Shown here: one piece after another, positions 35,486 to 45,549 of the stretch
Numbering within the stretch: position 1 is the stretch's first letter
Layout: each line of letters opens with the position of its first letter
Assembly: GCF_029215985.1 (NCBI RefSeq)
Contig: NZ_JAEMVC010000006.1
Location: 31,961-95,960 of the forward strand
Source: Sulfurimonas sp. SAG-AH-194-C21
Lineage (GTDB): Bacteria; Campylobacterota; Campylobacteria; Campylobacterales; Sulfurimonadaceae
Length of the DNA: 64,000 bases
Direction of reading: 5' to 3'
Program-made: the position numbers and the translations under genes
Notes under the pieces: model-generated
What the model saw: the letters and a program-made list of their open reading frames with translations, nothing else
Database searches by the model: none
What the model was told of the DNA's origin: nothing

Positions 35486-35592
35486 AACTTAAGATTAGAT
35501 TATACTAATATACTTCATTCTAAATCAAGACAACTGTTAACCAATTTCAAATATACTTCCCCAAATAAAATATTAACACAAGGAAATTGAAT

Positions 35593-36096
35593 ATGGCAAC
35601 AACTAAATTCAAAGGTACAGACGTAGAATTAGTAGGAAATGAAGTAAATGTTGGAGATAAAGCACCAGCAATAACTGTTGTAAACTCAGAAGGTTTAGCT
35701 GATGTAGTAGTTGGTGGAGCTAATGGTAAGAAACAACTTATAATCGTTGTTCCTTCTTTAGACACTGGTGTATGTGCTACTGAAACTCGTAGTTTTAACC
35801 AAAAGGTTGCTGGTCTTACTGGTGTAACTGCAACTATCGTTTCTCTTGACCTTCCATTTGCTGCAGGACGTTTTTGTCAGTCTGAGGGAATCAATGATTT
35901 AGTTGTTTGTTCTGACTTCAGAAACAAAGATTTCGCTAATGCTTATGGTGTTTTACTTGGTGGATCAGTTTTAGCTGGTGTTACTTGTAGAGCTATCTTT
36001 GTTGTAAATGAAGAGGGTGTTGTAACTTACAAAGAAATCGTTGCTGAAATCACTGAAGAGCCTAACTACGACGCTGCAATCGCTGCAGTTAGCTAG
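35593..36096 (+). CDS. tpx: thiol peroxidase
   Basis: A 167-residue atypical 2-Cys peroxiredoxin. C61 (SLDTGVCATETRSF) is the peroxidatic and C95 (GRFCQSEGI) the resolving cysteine, at the same positions as in the E. coli enzyme. It reduces hydroperoxides with thioredoxin in the periplasm or cytosol. The ATG at 35593 was chosen over a TTG six bases upstream because AGGAAA is then at a usual distance and the N-terminus fits the family. Confidence 0.96.
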   Translation: MATTKFKGTDVELVGNEVNVGDKAPAITVVNSEGLADVVVGGANGKKQLIIVVPSLDTGVCATETRSFNQKVAGLTGVTATIVSLDLPFAAGRFCQSEGINDLVVCSDFRNKDFANAYGVLLGGSVLAGVTCRAIFVVNEEGVVTYKEIVAEITEEPNYDAAIAAVS

Positions 36097-36106
36097 ACTA
36101 TTTTTA

Positions 36107-36137
36107 AAGAAGATGAGCCTTTATGGCTCTGACTCTT
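36107..36137 (+). terminator. terminator after tpx
   Basis: GAGCC-TTTAT-GGCTC (36115-36129) with further weak pairing outside, followed by a T-rich stretch, 18 bases after the tpx stop. Confidence 0.45.
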
Positions 36138-36233
36138 TAGCCTTTTAACTTATATCCCTTCCCAAAACCTTTAAGAATCCAAACAAATTTCTTTGATATA
36201 ATACTTCATACGATAAAAAATGGAGATATAAAA

Positions 36234-37001
36234 ATGAAAAAAATATTAACAACTTTAACTTGTGCCGCAATTTTAGCCACAACAGTAAGTGCTGATTTTG
36301 GAAGAGTTGAGATGGGTGGAGGGGCATGGAACCAAATACCAACAGGTATACTTTCATATACTGATGCTGGTAGTACTGGTACATATACATCAAATGAGAA
36401 AGAAGAGCAAAGTATGTATGCTTGGATGTTAATAAAACACCCGATTCCAATTATTCCAAATTTAAGACTAGAATATACTACACTCAAAGATAATGGTGTT
36501 GTTAGTGGTTCATTTAAGGACTTTGATGTTCCAGGTGCTACAACAACAGGTTCTCTTGATATAACACAGTATGATGTTATCCCTTACTATAATCTTCTAG
36601 ATAACACAGCATGGATAACTCTTGACCTTGGATTAAACTTAAAAGTAATGGAAACTACATATAAGGTTGATGGAGTTAATGTGCCAGGAATTGGTGGAAT
36701 TACTGCTTATGAAGACACAAGTTCTATAATCATTCCTATGGGTTATGTAAGAGCTCGTGTTGAAATTCCTGTGACAAACATTGGTATAGAAGCCGATGTA
36801 AAATATATCTCATATGCTGGTAATACTGTTTCAGATATAAGAGTAAAAGTTGACTACACTTTAGCCTTTATCCCTGTTATTCAGCCTGGTCTAGAGATAG
36901 GATACAGAGTACAAAAGTTTGATCTCACTAGTGAAGATGAAAAAACAAAGTTTAATATTGATTTTTCAGGTGTGTATGCCGGTTTAATGATTCGTTTCTA
37001 G
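36234..37001 (+). CDS. TIGR04219 family outer-membrane beta-barrel protein
   Basis: A 255-residue protein with a signal peptide (about 1-21, ending VSA). Features of the TIGR04219 family are GRVEMGGGAWNQIPTG, the HPIPIIPNLRLEYTTL strand, the DLGLNLK strand and an aromatic C-terminal residue (LMIRF) for barrel assembly. The function is unknown; such proteins are common in Campylobacterota and marine gamma-proteobacteria. The gene end overlaps convergent murB by 18 bases. Confidence 0.9.
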   Translation: MKKILTTLTCAAILATTVSADFGRVEMGGGAWNQIPTGILSYTDAGSTGTYTSNEKEEQSMYAWMLIKHPIPIIPNLRLEYTTLKDNGVVSGSFKDFDVPGATTTGSLDITQYDVIPYYNLLDNTAWITLDLGLNLKVMETTYKVDGVNVPGIGGITAYEDTSSIIIPMGYVRARVEIPVTNIGIEADVKYISYAGNTVSDIRVKVDYTLAFIPVIQPGLEIGYRVQKFDLTSEDEKTKFNIDFSGVYAGLMIRF

Positions 37002-37772
37002 TATAACTATTTCACATTCTAAGAGGATATCAAACTCCTCTTGGACTCTTCTTTTGGCTTCATTTATAAGCCACATTGCATCTTCAAATACTCCATCCCC
37101 ATTGTTTACAAGAAAGTTAGCATGTTCTTGACTAAAACACATATTTCCATGAACCATACCTTTAAGTCCAACAGCTTCTATTAAACGTCCGGCATAGTCA
37201 CCTTCGGGATTTTTAAAACAAGACCCAGCACTTGGAGTTGAGGGTTGGTTACTTCTCATTTTTTTAAACATCTTTACTTTTTTCACATCATATCCAGTCT
37301 CTAAAAAAAATGTAGTTTCTAGTATGGGCTTGTTGATGTTTGTGTATCTATATCCATACTCTATTGCCTCTTTTTTCTGTATACCATCTGTGGTTGTAAT
37401 ATCAATTAGAACATTAAAAATCTCAAACTCTTTAAGACCTGCGTTCATAAACACTAAACCGCCAAGTTTACCGGGAAGATGTGAAAGAAATTCTAGATTT
37501 GCTATGTTGTTTTTTTTACAAAAAGAGGCGACTTTTCCAGAAGGAGTTGCACCTCCAACTTTAAGCACATTATCTTCTATCTTTATATAGTCATACATTT
37601 TATCAAGCATCATAAGAGGAGGTGGATTGTTTCCTATAAGGGTGTTGTTGCAAGAGCCTATGAGGTAGTAGTTTTGTATATTAGTAAAGTCTTCTTCTAG
37701 GAGTGCTACTGATACTTCAGAACCTATCTTAAAAGAGCTGTATTTTTTAAAGTTGACATTCTTTGTTTTCAT
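36984..37772 (-). CDS. murB: UDP-N-acetylenolpyruvoylglucosamine reductase
   Basis: A 262-residue FAD enzyme of peptidoglycan precursor synthesis. FAD-binding SSFKIG...LIGSCNNTLIG, LEFLSHLPGKLGGLVFMNAG, YRYT and RSNQPSTPSAGSCFKNPEG are present. It is the short form seen in Campylobacterota. The start overlaps the fliQ stop by one base (TAATG). Confidence 0.95.
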   Translation of the reverse strand: MKTKNVNFKKYSSFKIGSEVSVALLEEDFTNIQNYYLIGSCNNTLIGNNPPPLMMLDKMYDYIKIEDNVLKVGGATPSGKVASFCKKNNIANLEFLSHLPGKLGGLVFMNAGLKEFEIFNVLIDITTTDGIQKKEAIEYGYRYTNINKPILETTFFLETGYDVKKVKMFKKMRSNQPSTPSAGSCFKNPEGDYAGRLIEAVGLKGMVHGNMCFSQEHANFLVNNGDGVFEDAMWLINEAKRRVQEEFDILLECEIVILETNH

Positions 37773-38038
37773 TACTCAACAAATTCTGGCATTATCTCAA
37801 AGATATGACGAGCGAAGTCTGTCATCTCGTTAAGCATCCAAGGCATAGTAAGAATTATAACAATAACAACACCGATAATTTTAGGGATAAAAGAGAGAGT
37901 CATCTCATTTATCTGAGTAGTCGCTTGGAAGATAGAAACAGCAAGTCCTAAGAACATACCAGTAAGTAGTCCTGGAAGTGCGAGCATAAGTGCTATTTTA
38001 AATGTTTCAACACCAAGTGCTATGAGTTTAGCTTCCAT
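37772..38038 (-). CDS. fliQ: flagellar export protein FliQ
   Basis: An 88-residue membrane protein with two helices (about 11-35 and 48-70) and the motif LPGLLTGMFLGLAVSIFQAT...QINEMTLSFIPKI. It belongs to the export gate of the flagellar type III system with FliP and FliR. It lies between mqnD (one-base gap) and murB (one-base overlap), with no other flagellar gene, as is common in this phylum. Confidence 0.96.
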   Translation of the reverse strand: MEAKLIALGVETFKIALMLALPGLLTGMFLGLAVSIFQATTQINEMTLSFIPKIIGVVIVIILTMPWMLNEMTDFARHIFEIMPEFVE

Positions 38039-38039
38039 T

Positions 38040-38903
38040 TTATGACTCTCTTAACTCTGTATACTCTGTTGGGATAAGGTAATCTTCTATATTTACAGGA
38101 GCATCATAAAAACCATGTTTGTATCCTAGTTCAAAGAGTTTGTCTATCGCCTTGTACTGCAGGGGGCTTAAAGTAATTGACTCATCATTTGCATAAAGTT
38201 CAAGGTACTTATCTAAGGTAGCAGCATCAATGCGAACTAAATCACGTTCTATTAGCATGCTAGAGAGCCTATCTTTATGATCCCGAGCTACTTGAACAGC
38301 TTTAGTAAGTGTCGTTTCATAAGCTATAGCTTTAGTCAAAGGAAGTGAGCGACGAATTGCCATACCACCAAGAGGAAGAGGTAAATCTTTCCCAGCTAAA
38401 TCTTGCCAAATATCCCACATCTCACGTTCTACTTCAAGTGTATCATCATAAGTTAAAATAGATTCATGGATTAAAACACCTGCATGAACATCACCATTTA
38501 TAACTGCTTGTTCTATCTCTAAAAAGTTCATATAAGTAATGCGAGCATCAGGATAAGCTATGCGAAAAAGCATCGCATTTGTAGTGTGCTCTCCACTCAA
38601 GGCCACACGAAAGTTACGTTTGAGTTTCTCACCCTTGCGTTTAATGAGTTTAGGTCCATAACCCTCACCAAAACTAACAGCAGTACGAAGCGGTGCATAT
38701 TCACTTTTAATATGCGGATACAGAGCAAAACTAATAGCTACAATGTCATACACACCATTTAAAGCATCTTCATTAAGTGTTTGGATGTCTTTTGCAATGT
38801 TGTCAAAAGTCACACCATCCATACCAACCCAGCCAAATTTAATAGCATAATACATAAAAATATCATCGGCATCAGGAGAGTGAGCAATTAGTGTTTTTTT
38901 CAT
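38040..38903 (-). CDS. mqnD: MqnD-like menaquinone biosynthesis enzyme
   Basis: A 287-residue periplasmic-binding-fold enzyme of the MqnA/MqnD family (IAHSPDADDIFMYYAIKFG, YDIVAISFALYP, LSGEHTTNAMLFRIAYPDA, AGVLIHESILTY, LPLGGMAIRR). MqnD cleaves cyclic dehypoxanthine futalosine to 1,4-dihydroxy-6-naphthoate in the futalosine pathway used by Campylobacterota. MqnA is the alternative. HESILTY and GGMAIRR favour MqnD. Confidence 0.85.
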   Translation of the reverse strand: MKKTLIAHSPDADDIFMYYAIKFGWVGMDGVTFDNIAKDIQTLNEDALNGVYDIVAISFALYPHIKSEYAPLRTAVSFGEGYGPKLIKRKGEKLKRNFRVALSGEHTTNAMLFRIAYPDARITYMNFLEIEQAVINGDVHAGVLIHESILTYDDTLEVEREMWDIWQDLAGKDLPLPLGGMAIRRSLPLTKAIAYETTLTKAVQVARDHKDRLSSMLIERDLVRIDAATLDKYLELYANDESITLSPLQYKAIDKLFELGYKHGFYDAPVNIEDYLIPTEYTELRES

Positions 38904-39055
38904 AGAGTTATTTTAGCGAAATTAGACTAAAACTTCTAAGAAACTTTCAAGGAAAAAAAGAAATTTGCTAATAAACATGACAATTTGCCATATTTTCAAT
39001 ATACTTCTAAAAATAAACATATAATTCTTCAAAATTTAAAACAAGTGAGCCCAAG

Positions 39056-40093
39056 ATGGATGCAAACAAACAAAAAGCACTAGACCTAGCAATGAAGCAA
39101 ATAGATAAAGCATTTGGAAAAGGTTCTTTAATGCGTCTAGGCGATAAAGATATCCAACCTATGCAATCAATAAGCACAGGTTCTATTGGGCTTGACTTAG
39201 CACTTGGAATAGGTGGAGTACCGCAAGGACGAGTTGTAGAGATATATGGACCTGAAAGTTCTGGTAAAACGACTTTAGCACTTCAAATAACAGCTGAATG
39301 TCAAAAAAATGATGGTGTTTGTGCATTCATTGATGCTGAGCATGCACTAGATGTTGTATATGCAAAAAACTTGGGTGTTGATGTAGACAACCTTTTAGTT
39401 TCTCAACCTGACTATGGTGAGCAAGCACTTGATATCGTTGAGACAATTGCCAGAAGTGGCGCTGTAGATTTAATCGTTGTCGATTCAGTTGCTGCATTAA
39501 CTCCAAAAGTAGAATTAGAGGGTGAAATGAGTGATCAACAAGTTGGTCTTCAAGCTCGTCTAATGTCTAAGGCACTTCGTAAACTAACAGCAGTTTTATC
39601 TAAAATGAATTGTACAGTAATCTTTATCAATCAACTTCGTATGAAAATCGGAATGATGGGTTATGGTTCACCTGAGACTACAACTGGTGGAAATGCTTTA
39701 AAGTTTTATGCTTCAGTTCGAATCGATGTTCGCCGTATTGCTTCACTTAAACAGGGTGAAAATGTTATTGGCAACCGTGTAAAAGCAAAAGTTATTAAAA
39801 ACAAAGTTGCACCTCCATTTCGTCAAGCAGAATTTGACATTATGTTTGGAGAGGGTATCTCTAAAGAAGGCGAGTTAGTTGATTATGGTGTAAAACTTGA
39901 TGTAATAGACAAAGCAGGTGCTTGGTTTGCTTATGAAGATAAAAAACTAGGTCAAGGTCGTGAAAATGTTAAACAAATGTTTAAAGATGAACCAAAACTA
40001 GCACTTGAAATAGAAAATAAAATAAAAGTAGCCATGGGTATCTCAGATGTTATGGTTATGGATACTGCATCTATAGAAGATTCTGATGCATAA
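39056..40093 (+). CDS. recA: recombinase RecA
   Basis: A 345-residue RecA with Walker [10 protein letters not shown] (about 66-74), [11 protein letters not shown]alker B, and the DNA-binding loop regions [22 protein letters not shown]. Central to homologous recombination and SOS induction. No LexA-type box is recognised upstream. eno follows about 100 bases later, as in other Campylobacterota. Confidence 0.98.
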   Translation: MDANKQKALDLAMKQIDKAFGKGSLMRLGDKDIQPMQSISTGSIGLDLALGIGGVPQGRVVEIYGPESSGKTTLALQITAECQKNDGVCAFIDAEHALDVVYAKNLGVDVDNLLVSQPDYGEQALDIVETIARSGAVDLIVVDSVAALTPKVELEGEMSDQQVGLQARLMSKALRKLTAVLSKMNCTVIFINQLRMKIGMMGYGSPETTTGGNALKFYASVRIDVRRIASLKQGENVIGNRVKAKVIKNKVAPPFRQAEFDIMFGEGISKEGELVDYGVKLDVIDKAGAWFAYEDKKLGQGRENVKQMFKDEPKLALEIENKIKVAMGISDVMVMDTASIEDSDA

Positions 40094-40199
40094 AACACTC
40101 TAGCACACTATATAACCTAACTTTTAGTCAAGTTTAGGTAAAATGCAAAAAAATAGAATGATTTGTATAAAATTTGAACGAATCGTAAAAGGCAAATAT

Positions 40200-41468
40200 A
40201 TGTTTATAGATAGTGTAAGTGCAATAGAAGTAATGGATTCACGTGGTAATCCAACAGTAAAAGCAACAGTAGAACTTAGTGATGGAACGATAGAAAGTGC
40301 AATAGTACCTTCAGGTGCAAGTACCGGAAAACGCGAGGCTTTAGAGCTTCGTGATGGTGATGAGCGATACATGGGTAAGGGTGTTTTAAAAGCAGTTGGA
40401 CATGTAAACAATGAAATCTCTGATGCTATCATCGGTCTTTCTCCTTTTAATCAAGCTGTAATTGATGCTACTATGAAAGAAGTAGATGGTACTGAAAACT
40501 ATGGAAAACTTGGTGCCAATGCAGTACTTGGTGTTTCGATGGCAGTTGCTCGTGCTGCTGCAAAGTCACTTGGTATGCCACTTTACCGCTACCTTGGTGG
40601 TGCGAATGCTATGACGATTCCTACTCCAATGTTAAACATCATTAACGGTGGAAGCCATGCTGACAACTCAGTTGATTTTCAAGAGTATATGATTGTTCCT
40701 CTTGGTTTTGAGGACTTTGCTGAAGGTCTTCGTGCCTCTGCTGAGATTTACCATACTTTAAAAGGTATCTTAAAAGCTAAAAATCACAACACTGCTCTTG
40801 GCGATGAGGGTGGTTTCGCTCCAGATTTAAGTTCAAACGAAGAGCCTATTCAGATTATAATTGAAGCTATTGAGAAAGCTGGTTATAAGGCTGGAGAGCA
40901 AATCGGTATCGCTTTAGATGTTGCGGCATCTGAAATTCTTACAGAGGATGGTGGTTATAGACTAGACTCTGAAAATCGCACTGTTACATCTGCAGAGTTA
41001 GTTGATTACTATGTTGACTTATGTTCTAAGTATCCTATTGTATCTATCGAAGATGGACTTAATGAAGAAGACTGGGATGGATTCAAACTTATGACTGAAA
41101 AACTTGGTGATAAGATTCAAATCGTTGGTGATGATCTTTTTGTTACAAACGCGAACATTCTTTCACGTGGAATCCGTGAAGGTATCGCTAACTCTATTCT
41201 TATCAAACCAAACCAAATCGGTTCAGTTTCTGAGACTATGCAAACTGTGCGTTTAGCACAAAGAAATGGTTATACTTGTGTTATGAGTCACCGTTCAGGT
41301 GAGAGTGAAGATGCATTTATCGCAGACTTCGCAGTTGCACTTAACTGTGGTCAGATTAAAACTGGTTCAACTGCACGTGGTGAGAGAACTGCTAAATACA
41401 ACCGTCTACTTGAAATAGAAAATGAAGTTGTATATGGTGAGTACTTAGGTGCTGCACTTTTCAACTAA
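40200..41468 (+). CDS. eno: enolase
   Basis: A 422-residue glycolytic/gluconeogenic enzyme interconverting 2-phosphoglycerate and phosphoenolpyruvate. [75 protein letters not shown] and [10 protein letters not shown] are present. The ATG at 40200 is chosen: it is preceded by AAAAGG and starts [18 protein letters not shown], as in all enolases. An in-frame ATG 57 bases upstream would add an unlikely extension. Confidence 0.98.
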   Translation: MFIDSVSAIEVMDSRGNPTVKATVELSDGTIESAIVPSGASTGKREALELRDGDERYMGKGVLKAVGHVNNEISDAIIGLSPFNQAVIDATMKEVDGTENYGKLGANAVLGVSMAVARAAAKSLGMPLYRYLGGANAMTIPTPMLNIINGGSHADNSVDFQEYMIVPLGFEDFAEGLRASAEIYHTLKGILKAKNHNTALGDEGGFAPDLSSNEEPIQIIIEAIEKAGYKAGEQIGIALDVAASEILTEDGGYRLDSENRTVTSAELVDYYVDLCSKYPIVSIEDGLNEEDWDGFKLMTEKLGDKIQIVGDDLFVTNANILSRGIREGIANSILIKPNQIGSVSETMQTVRLAQRNGYTCVMSHRSGESEDAFIADFAVALNCGQIKTGSTARGERTAKYNRLLEIENEVVYGEYLGAALFN

Positions 41469-41484
41469 GTTTAAAGTCTAACTT

Positions 41485-41763
41485 ATGCAAAACGAAGAAC
41501 TTTTTGGAGGCATTGATACTACTGAGAGTATAACTCAGAAGCATCTCGGTCTCTCTCTTAAAAAGTTCTTTTTTCTTCTCTCCATTGTGGTAGTTCTAGG
41601 TGTATACCTAGGAGTACTTCTGTATGGAACATCCTCTTTAGAAATTCTTTTTGGTTTACAAGATTATGAAGTCTATTTACAAGATGAAGTCTCTAGGCTT
41701 AAACTTGAAAATGCTGACCTACAACGCGAATACTTTGAACTCAAAGAGATAAGTGCACAATAA
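41485..41763 (+). CDS. FtsB/DivIC-like septum protein
   Basis: A 92-residue bitopic protein with one TM helix (about 27-48) and a periplasmic coiled coil (about 62-92, VYLQDEVSRLKLENADLQRE). This is the layout of FtsB/DivIC. The family links FtsQ and FtsL at the division site. It starts 16 bases after eno, as in relatives. Confidence 0.8.
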   Translation: MQNEELFGGIDTTESITQKHLGLSLKKFFFLLSIVVVLGVYLGVLLYGTSSLEILFGLQDYEVYLQDEVSRLKLENADLQREYFELKEISAQ

Positions 41764-41811
41764 ATCTTTTAATTTGCTATAATACTTAGAAATAACACAA
41801 GGCGAATATAT

Positions 41812-42453
41812 ATGATAAAAATTTTACTCATTTATCTTGTATTAATTAGTTCTTTAACCGCCAGAGAAAACCCTTTTTTTCCTTCAAAAAATGAAACTGA
41901 TATCCCATTTAGCACAAATAAAACCTCAGTTATCGAGCCATTAAAACGTGCTACACTTAGCCTTCCCTCAACTGCAAGAACTCTAGAAAGTGTCACTGTA
42001 ACTTATAAAAATTTAGATGGTTCAATTGTAAGTCAAAAAGTATCACTTGGAAATAGTGTTGATTGGCATTTACCAATTTTCATCTCCCAAAATATAGGTG
42101 GCAATGAAAAAAAAATAACTTCCAAAGTAGTTACTAAAAAAAATGAAAAATTCACAAAAATTACCTCTTTATCTTTTATATCTTTATATGAAAAAAAACA
42201 ACTACTTAAAATAATTACAAAAGACAAAATGTTAAGAAATTTTTTACTCACAAAGCCACATAGAATTGTATGTGATTTTGCACGTAATATTGATATAAGA
42301 AGCTATGAAAAAAAATCTAAAACTAATACTCGTGTTACACAAGTTAGAATAGGAAATCATAAAGGGTACTACAGAGTTGTTATAGAATTAGATGGTCATT
42401 ACAAATATAAACTAACAAATTATAAAAATGGGTATTATATTAATCTCTTGTAG
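41812..42453 (+). CDS. AMIN-domain protein
   Basis: A 213-residue exported protein (signal peptide about 1-16). The C-terminal AMIN domain (about 140-213) shows LTKPHRIVCDFARN and VTQVRIGNHKGYYRVVIELD, which in other proteins target peptidoglycan or septum complexes. No amidase domain is attached. Neighbourhood with the FtsB-like gene supports an envelope or division role. Confidence 0.82.
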   Translation: MIKILLIYLVLISSLTARENPFFPSKNETDIPFSTNKTSVIEPLKRATLSLPSTARTLESVTVTYKNLDGSIVSQKVSLGNSVDWHLPIFISQNIGGNEKKITSKVVTKKNEKFTKITSLSFISLYEKKQLLKIITKDKMLRNFLLTKPHRIVCDFARNIDIRSYEKKSKTNTRVTQVRIGNHKGYYRVVIELDGHYKYKLTNYKNGYYINLL

Positions 42454-42498
42454 TTATACTGTCGAGTAAAGTTTAACTTAATTCATCAGGAGAAAACA

Positions 42499-43236
42499 AT
42501 GAAATATATTTTATTTTGTATAATCACATTAACTAATCTTATCGCACTATCAAATGTAGAGGTATCACAAAAAAGTGAAAATGTAATGAGTGGTTTTGGT
42601 GATGCAACATCCACAATGCAAATGACACTCATAAATGCCGCAGGACAAAAAAAAGTACGTACGATGAAAATGCAAGTACTTGAAGGTAAGAGTGAAGACA
42701 AATCACTTATGGAGTTTGTGACGCCAGCTGATGTTAAAGGAACAAAGTTTTTATCGTATGAGCATGTACAAAAAGATGATGACCAGTGGTTATATCTTCC
42801 CGCACTCAAACGTGTAAAACGCATCGCAAGTAAAAATAAATCTGGTGCTTTTATGGGAAGTGAGTTCTCATACGAAGACTTAAGTGCATTTAATGTTAAA
42901 AAGTATATCTACGAAGAGGGTCAAGCACCTTTAAAAAATGGTCTATTTGTTATAGTAAGTAAACCTGTATCAAAATACTCAGGATATACTAAACTCCTCT
43001 CATACATAGATGAAAAAACATTTTTAGTGAAAAAAATAGAGTATTTTGATAGAAAAAAAGAGCTTTTAAAAACTGCAGTTTTTGAAGATTATAAACATTT
43101 TACTGATGTCTACAGAATCGGAAAAATTACAATGCAAAATATTCAAAATGATAAAACAACTATTTTAGTGTGGTCAAATCAGAAAATCAAAACAGGTTTA
43201 AAATCAAAGAATTTTCATAAAAGATATTTGAAGTAA
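42499..43236 (+). CDS. LolA-like outer-membrane lipoprotein-sorting protein
   Basis: A 245-residue exported protein (signal peptide about 1-17) of the family called outer membrane lipoprotein-sorting protein: VTPADVKGTKFLSYEH, DDQWLYLPALKRVKRIAS, SGAFMGSEFSYEDLS and the later strand EYFDRKKELLKTAVF. The fold is LolA/LolB-like and holds hydrophobic ligands. It is 17 bases upstream of an RND-type transporter, a constant pairing that suggests carriage of a lipid to or from the outer membrane. Confidence 0.88.
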   Translation: MKYILFCIITLTNLIALSNVEVSQKSENVMSGFGDATSTMQMTLINAAGQKKVRTMKMQVLEGKSEDKSLMEFVTPADVKGTKFLSYEHVQKDDDQWLYLPALKRVKRIASKNKSGAFMGSEFSYEDLSAFNVKKYIYEEGQAPLKNGLFVIVSKPVSKYSGYTKLLSYIDEKTFLVKKIEYFDRKKELLKTAVFEDYKHFTDVYRIGKITMQNIQNDKTTILVWSNQKIKTGLKSKNFHKRYLK

Positions 43237-43252
43237 TCAGTAAAGGAAAATC

Positions 43253-45544
43253 ATGGAAGCATTTGTAAATAGAGTAATAAAGTTTAGATGGGTAATTGCA
43301 ATAATAATCCCTTTGATTACTATAATGATGGCGTCATCTCTAAAAAACTTAGAGTTTGAAGGAAGTTATAGAATTTGGTTTGGAGAAGAGTCAAAGATTC
43401 TCAAAAACTATGATAACTTTCGTGCAATTTTTGGTAATGATGACACTGTTACCATTATGTTTACAAATGAAGATGGTATATTTACAAAAGAAGCCCTTAC
43501 TTCCATTAATAATATTACCAAAAAACTTTGGCAAACGCAGTATATCGCTAGAGTAGACTCTATCACAAACTATCAGTATGTTCATAGTGATACTGAGTAT
43601 CCTGACGAAATTGTTGTTGAGAACTTTATTGAAGATCCACAGAGTTATACACAAGAACAACTCGATGCAAAAAGAGCTATCGCACTCAATGAGGATATCA
43701 TAGTAGGTAAACTCATCTCTAAAGATGCAAAAACAACTATGATTGCTGGTCGTATGACTCCAAAAGCAGGAGATGACCCACAGGTAAGTTTTAAACTTCG
43801 TGATGCTGTTTTAAAAATTATTGCACCAGAAGAGAAAAAGAACGGTTATAAGTTTTTTCTTGGTGGTGGACCAATAATAAATACTTCTTTTATTGAGATA
43901 GCACAACATGATGGAGGTATATTTACTCCAGCTGTTATTGTTGTTGCTATGGTTTTATTACTTATCATTTTTAGAAAGTTTTCCTCTATGTTTGTAAGTA
44001 TTATCGTAGTTATTTTTACATTTTTAATAGTACTCTCTATTCAAGTTCTTTTAGGATTTAAACTCAACAACTTTACTGCAAATATCCCTGTTTTCGTTGT
44101 GGCAATCGGTATAGCAGATGCTATGCACCTCCTTTGGATTTACACTATGGCTAGAAAAAAAGGTATGGATAACTATGAATCAATTCATTATAGTGTCAAG
44201 AAAAACTTTTTAGCAATTTTTCTTACTTCTATTACAACCTCAGTTGGTTTCGCTTCTTTAGGTATTTCAGCTGTTGTACCTATACAAACTCTTGGTATTG
44301 CAACTGCAAGTGCAGCTCTTTTGGCGTTTATACTTACTATACTTTTTGTTCCAGCAATGTTAGCTATTATTAACCCTAACATCAAAGCCGATGAAAACAT
44401 CATGGAAGCCAATAACCATCCAGTCGCTGTCTGGTACACACATTTTTTACGTCAAAATGCCAAACTTATTTTAACACTGAGTACTCTACTTTTTGTAGGT
44501 TTAGGTGCAGGAATATTTCAAGCAAATGTTGATTCAAACACTGTGAAATATTTTAAAGAAGAGTTTCCATTTCGAGTAACTGTCAAAGAGATGCAAGATA
44601 AACTAACGGGTCCTATGTCTTATGAAATTGTTATAGATTCAAAGATAAACGACGGCATAAAAGACCCAGTTTTTTTACATACAGTTGAACGCTTTTACAG
44701 TGAACTCTATGCTGAGTATGATGATGTACGACATATTCACTCCCTTTTAGATATCATAAAAGTCTTTAATGATGTTATGAATGACAGTAAAACAATACCG
44801 CAAAGTAAAGAGTTAGTTGCACAGTACTTACTCCTCTACTCACTCTCTTTGCCTCAGGGTATGGAGATAAATGATAAGATGGATATAAACGAGCGTTTAC
44901 TTCGAGTAAGTGCTGCAATTAATCTTATAGATACTTCCAAAGATTTAGAAATCATCGGTTGGATAGAAAATTGGTGGAGTAAAACACCTTACTCAGCAAC
45001 TGTAAATGGCCAAACTGTAATGTTTGCACATATGCAACATGATGTAACCGATACACTTATTGAGTCTATTACATTAGCTGTTGTTTTGATTTCTCTTATT
45101 ATGTTACTTATCTTTAGAAACTGGAGAATGTTACCACTTTTTATCGTGCCAAATATCTTACCAATTGTTCTTGTAGTTGGAGTTATGGGTTGGTTACATA
45201 TAGACATTGATATGGGTGTTGCCATTGCCGGTGCTATTATCATAGGGGTAGCTGTTGATGATACTATTCACTTTATGGTCAAATATATTGAAGCACGTAA
45301 ACGCGGAGATTCTTTGGATGAGGCAATGAAGTATGTTATGAGTTATGCAGGGTCTGCTATCATCTTTACAACCATAGTTCTCAGTCTTGCATTTTTAGTG
45401 TTTATCTTTAGTGACTTTAATCCCAACTATCACTTTGGTGTAGTAACAGCGTCAGCACTTATCATCGCTGTAATAGTTGACCTAGTAGCACTGCCATCAC
45501 TGTTAATGATTATAGACGATAGAGAAGAATCACTTTTAAAGTGA
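43253..45544 (+). CDS. RND/MMPL-family transporter
   Basis: A 763-residue inner-membrane protein with two repeats, each of one TM, a large periplasmic loop and five TM helices. Typical are FRWVIAIIIPLI at the start, GIADAMHLLWIYTMARKKG in the first half and GVAVDDTIHFMVKYIEARKRG in the second. Such two-repeat proteins next to a LolA-like partner export lipids or hopanoid-type compounds. Cargo is unknown here. It ends in a terminator shared with the convergent operon. Confidence 0.9.
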   Translation: MEAFVNRVIKFRWVIAIIIPLITIMMASSLKNLEFEGSYRIWFGEESKILKNYDNFRAIFGNDDTVTIMFTNEDGIFTKEALTSINNITKKLWQTQYIARVDSITNYQYVHSDTEYPDEIVVENFIEDPQSYTQEQLDAKRAIALNEDIIVGKLISKDAKTTMIAGRMTPKAGDDPQVSFKLRDAVLKIIAPEEKKNGYKFFLGGGPIINTSFIEIAQHDGGIFTPAVIVVAMVLLLIIFRKFSSMFVSIIVVIFTFLIVLSIQVLLGFKLNNFTANIPVFVVAIGIADAMHLLWIYTMARKKGMDNYESIHYSVKKNFLAIFLTSITTSVGFASLGISAVVPIQTLGIATASAALLAFILTILFVPAMLAIINPNIKADENIMEANNHPVAVWYTHFLRQNAKLILTLSTLLFVGLGAGIFQANVDSNTVKYFKEEFPFRVTVKEMQDKLTGPMSYEIVIDSKINDGIKDPVFLHTVERFYSELYAEYDDVRHIHSLLDIIKVFNDVMNDSKTIPQSKELVAQYLLLYSLSLPQGMEINDKMDINERLLRVSAAINLIDTSKDLEIIGWIENWWSKTPYSATVNGQTVMFAHMQHDVTDTLIESITLAVVLISLIMLLIFRNWRMLPLFIVPNILPIVLVVGVMGWLHIDIDMGVAIAGAIIIGVAVDDTIHFMVKYIEARKRGDSLDEAMKYVMSYAGSAIIFTTIVLSLAFLVFIFSDFNPNYHFGVVTASALIIAVIVDLVALPSLLMIIDDREESLLK

Positions 45545-45549
45545 TTCTT
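45525..45549. terminator. bidirectional terminator after the RND gene
   Basis: A 9-bp stem AAGAATCAC / GTGATTCTT with a TTTTAAA loop and T run lies between two convergent genes. The plus-strand stop codon TGA is in the stem. Confidence 0.75.

Noticed and set aside
35587..35592. TTG start two codons before the tpx ATG
   Set aside because: The ATG at 35593 gives the family N-terminus and Cys61/Cys95 numbering with good AGGAAA spacing.
40143..40199. N-terminal extension of enolase from an upstream ATG
   Set aside because: The extra 19 residues do not fit the family and the ATG at 40200 has the better ribosome site.
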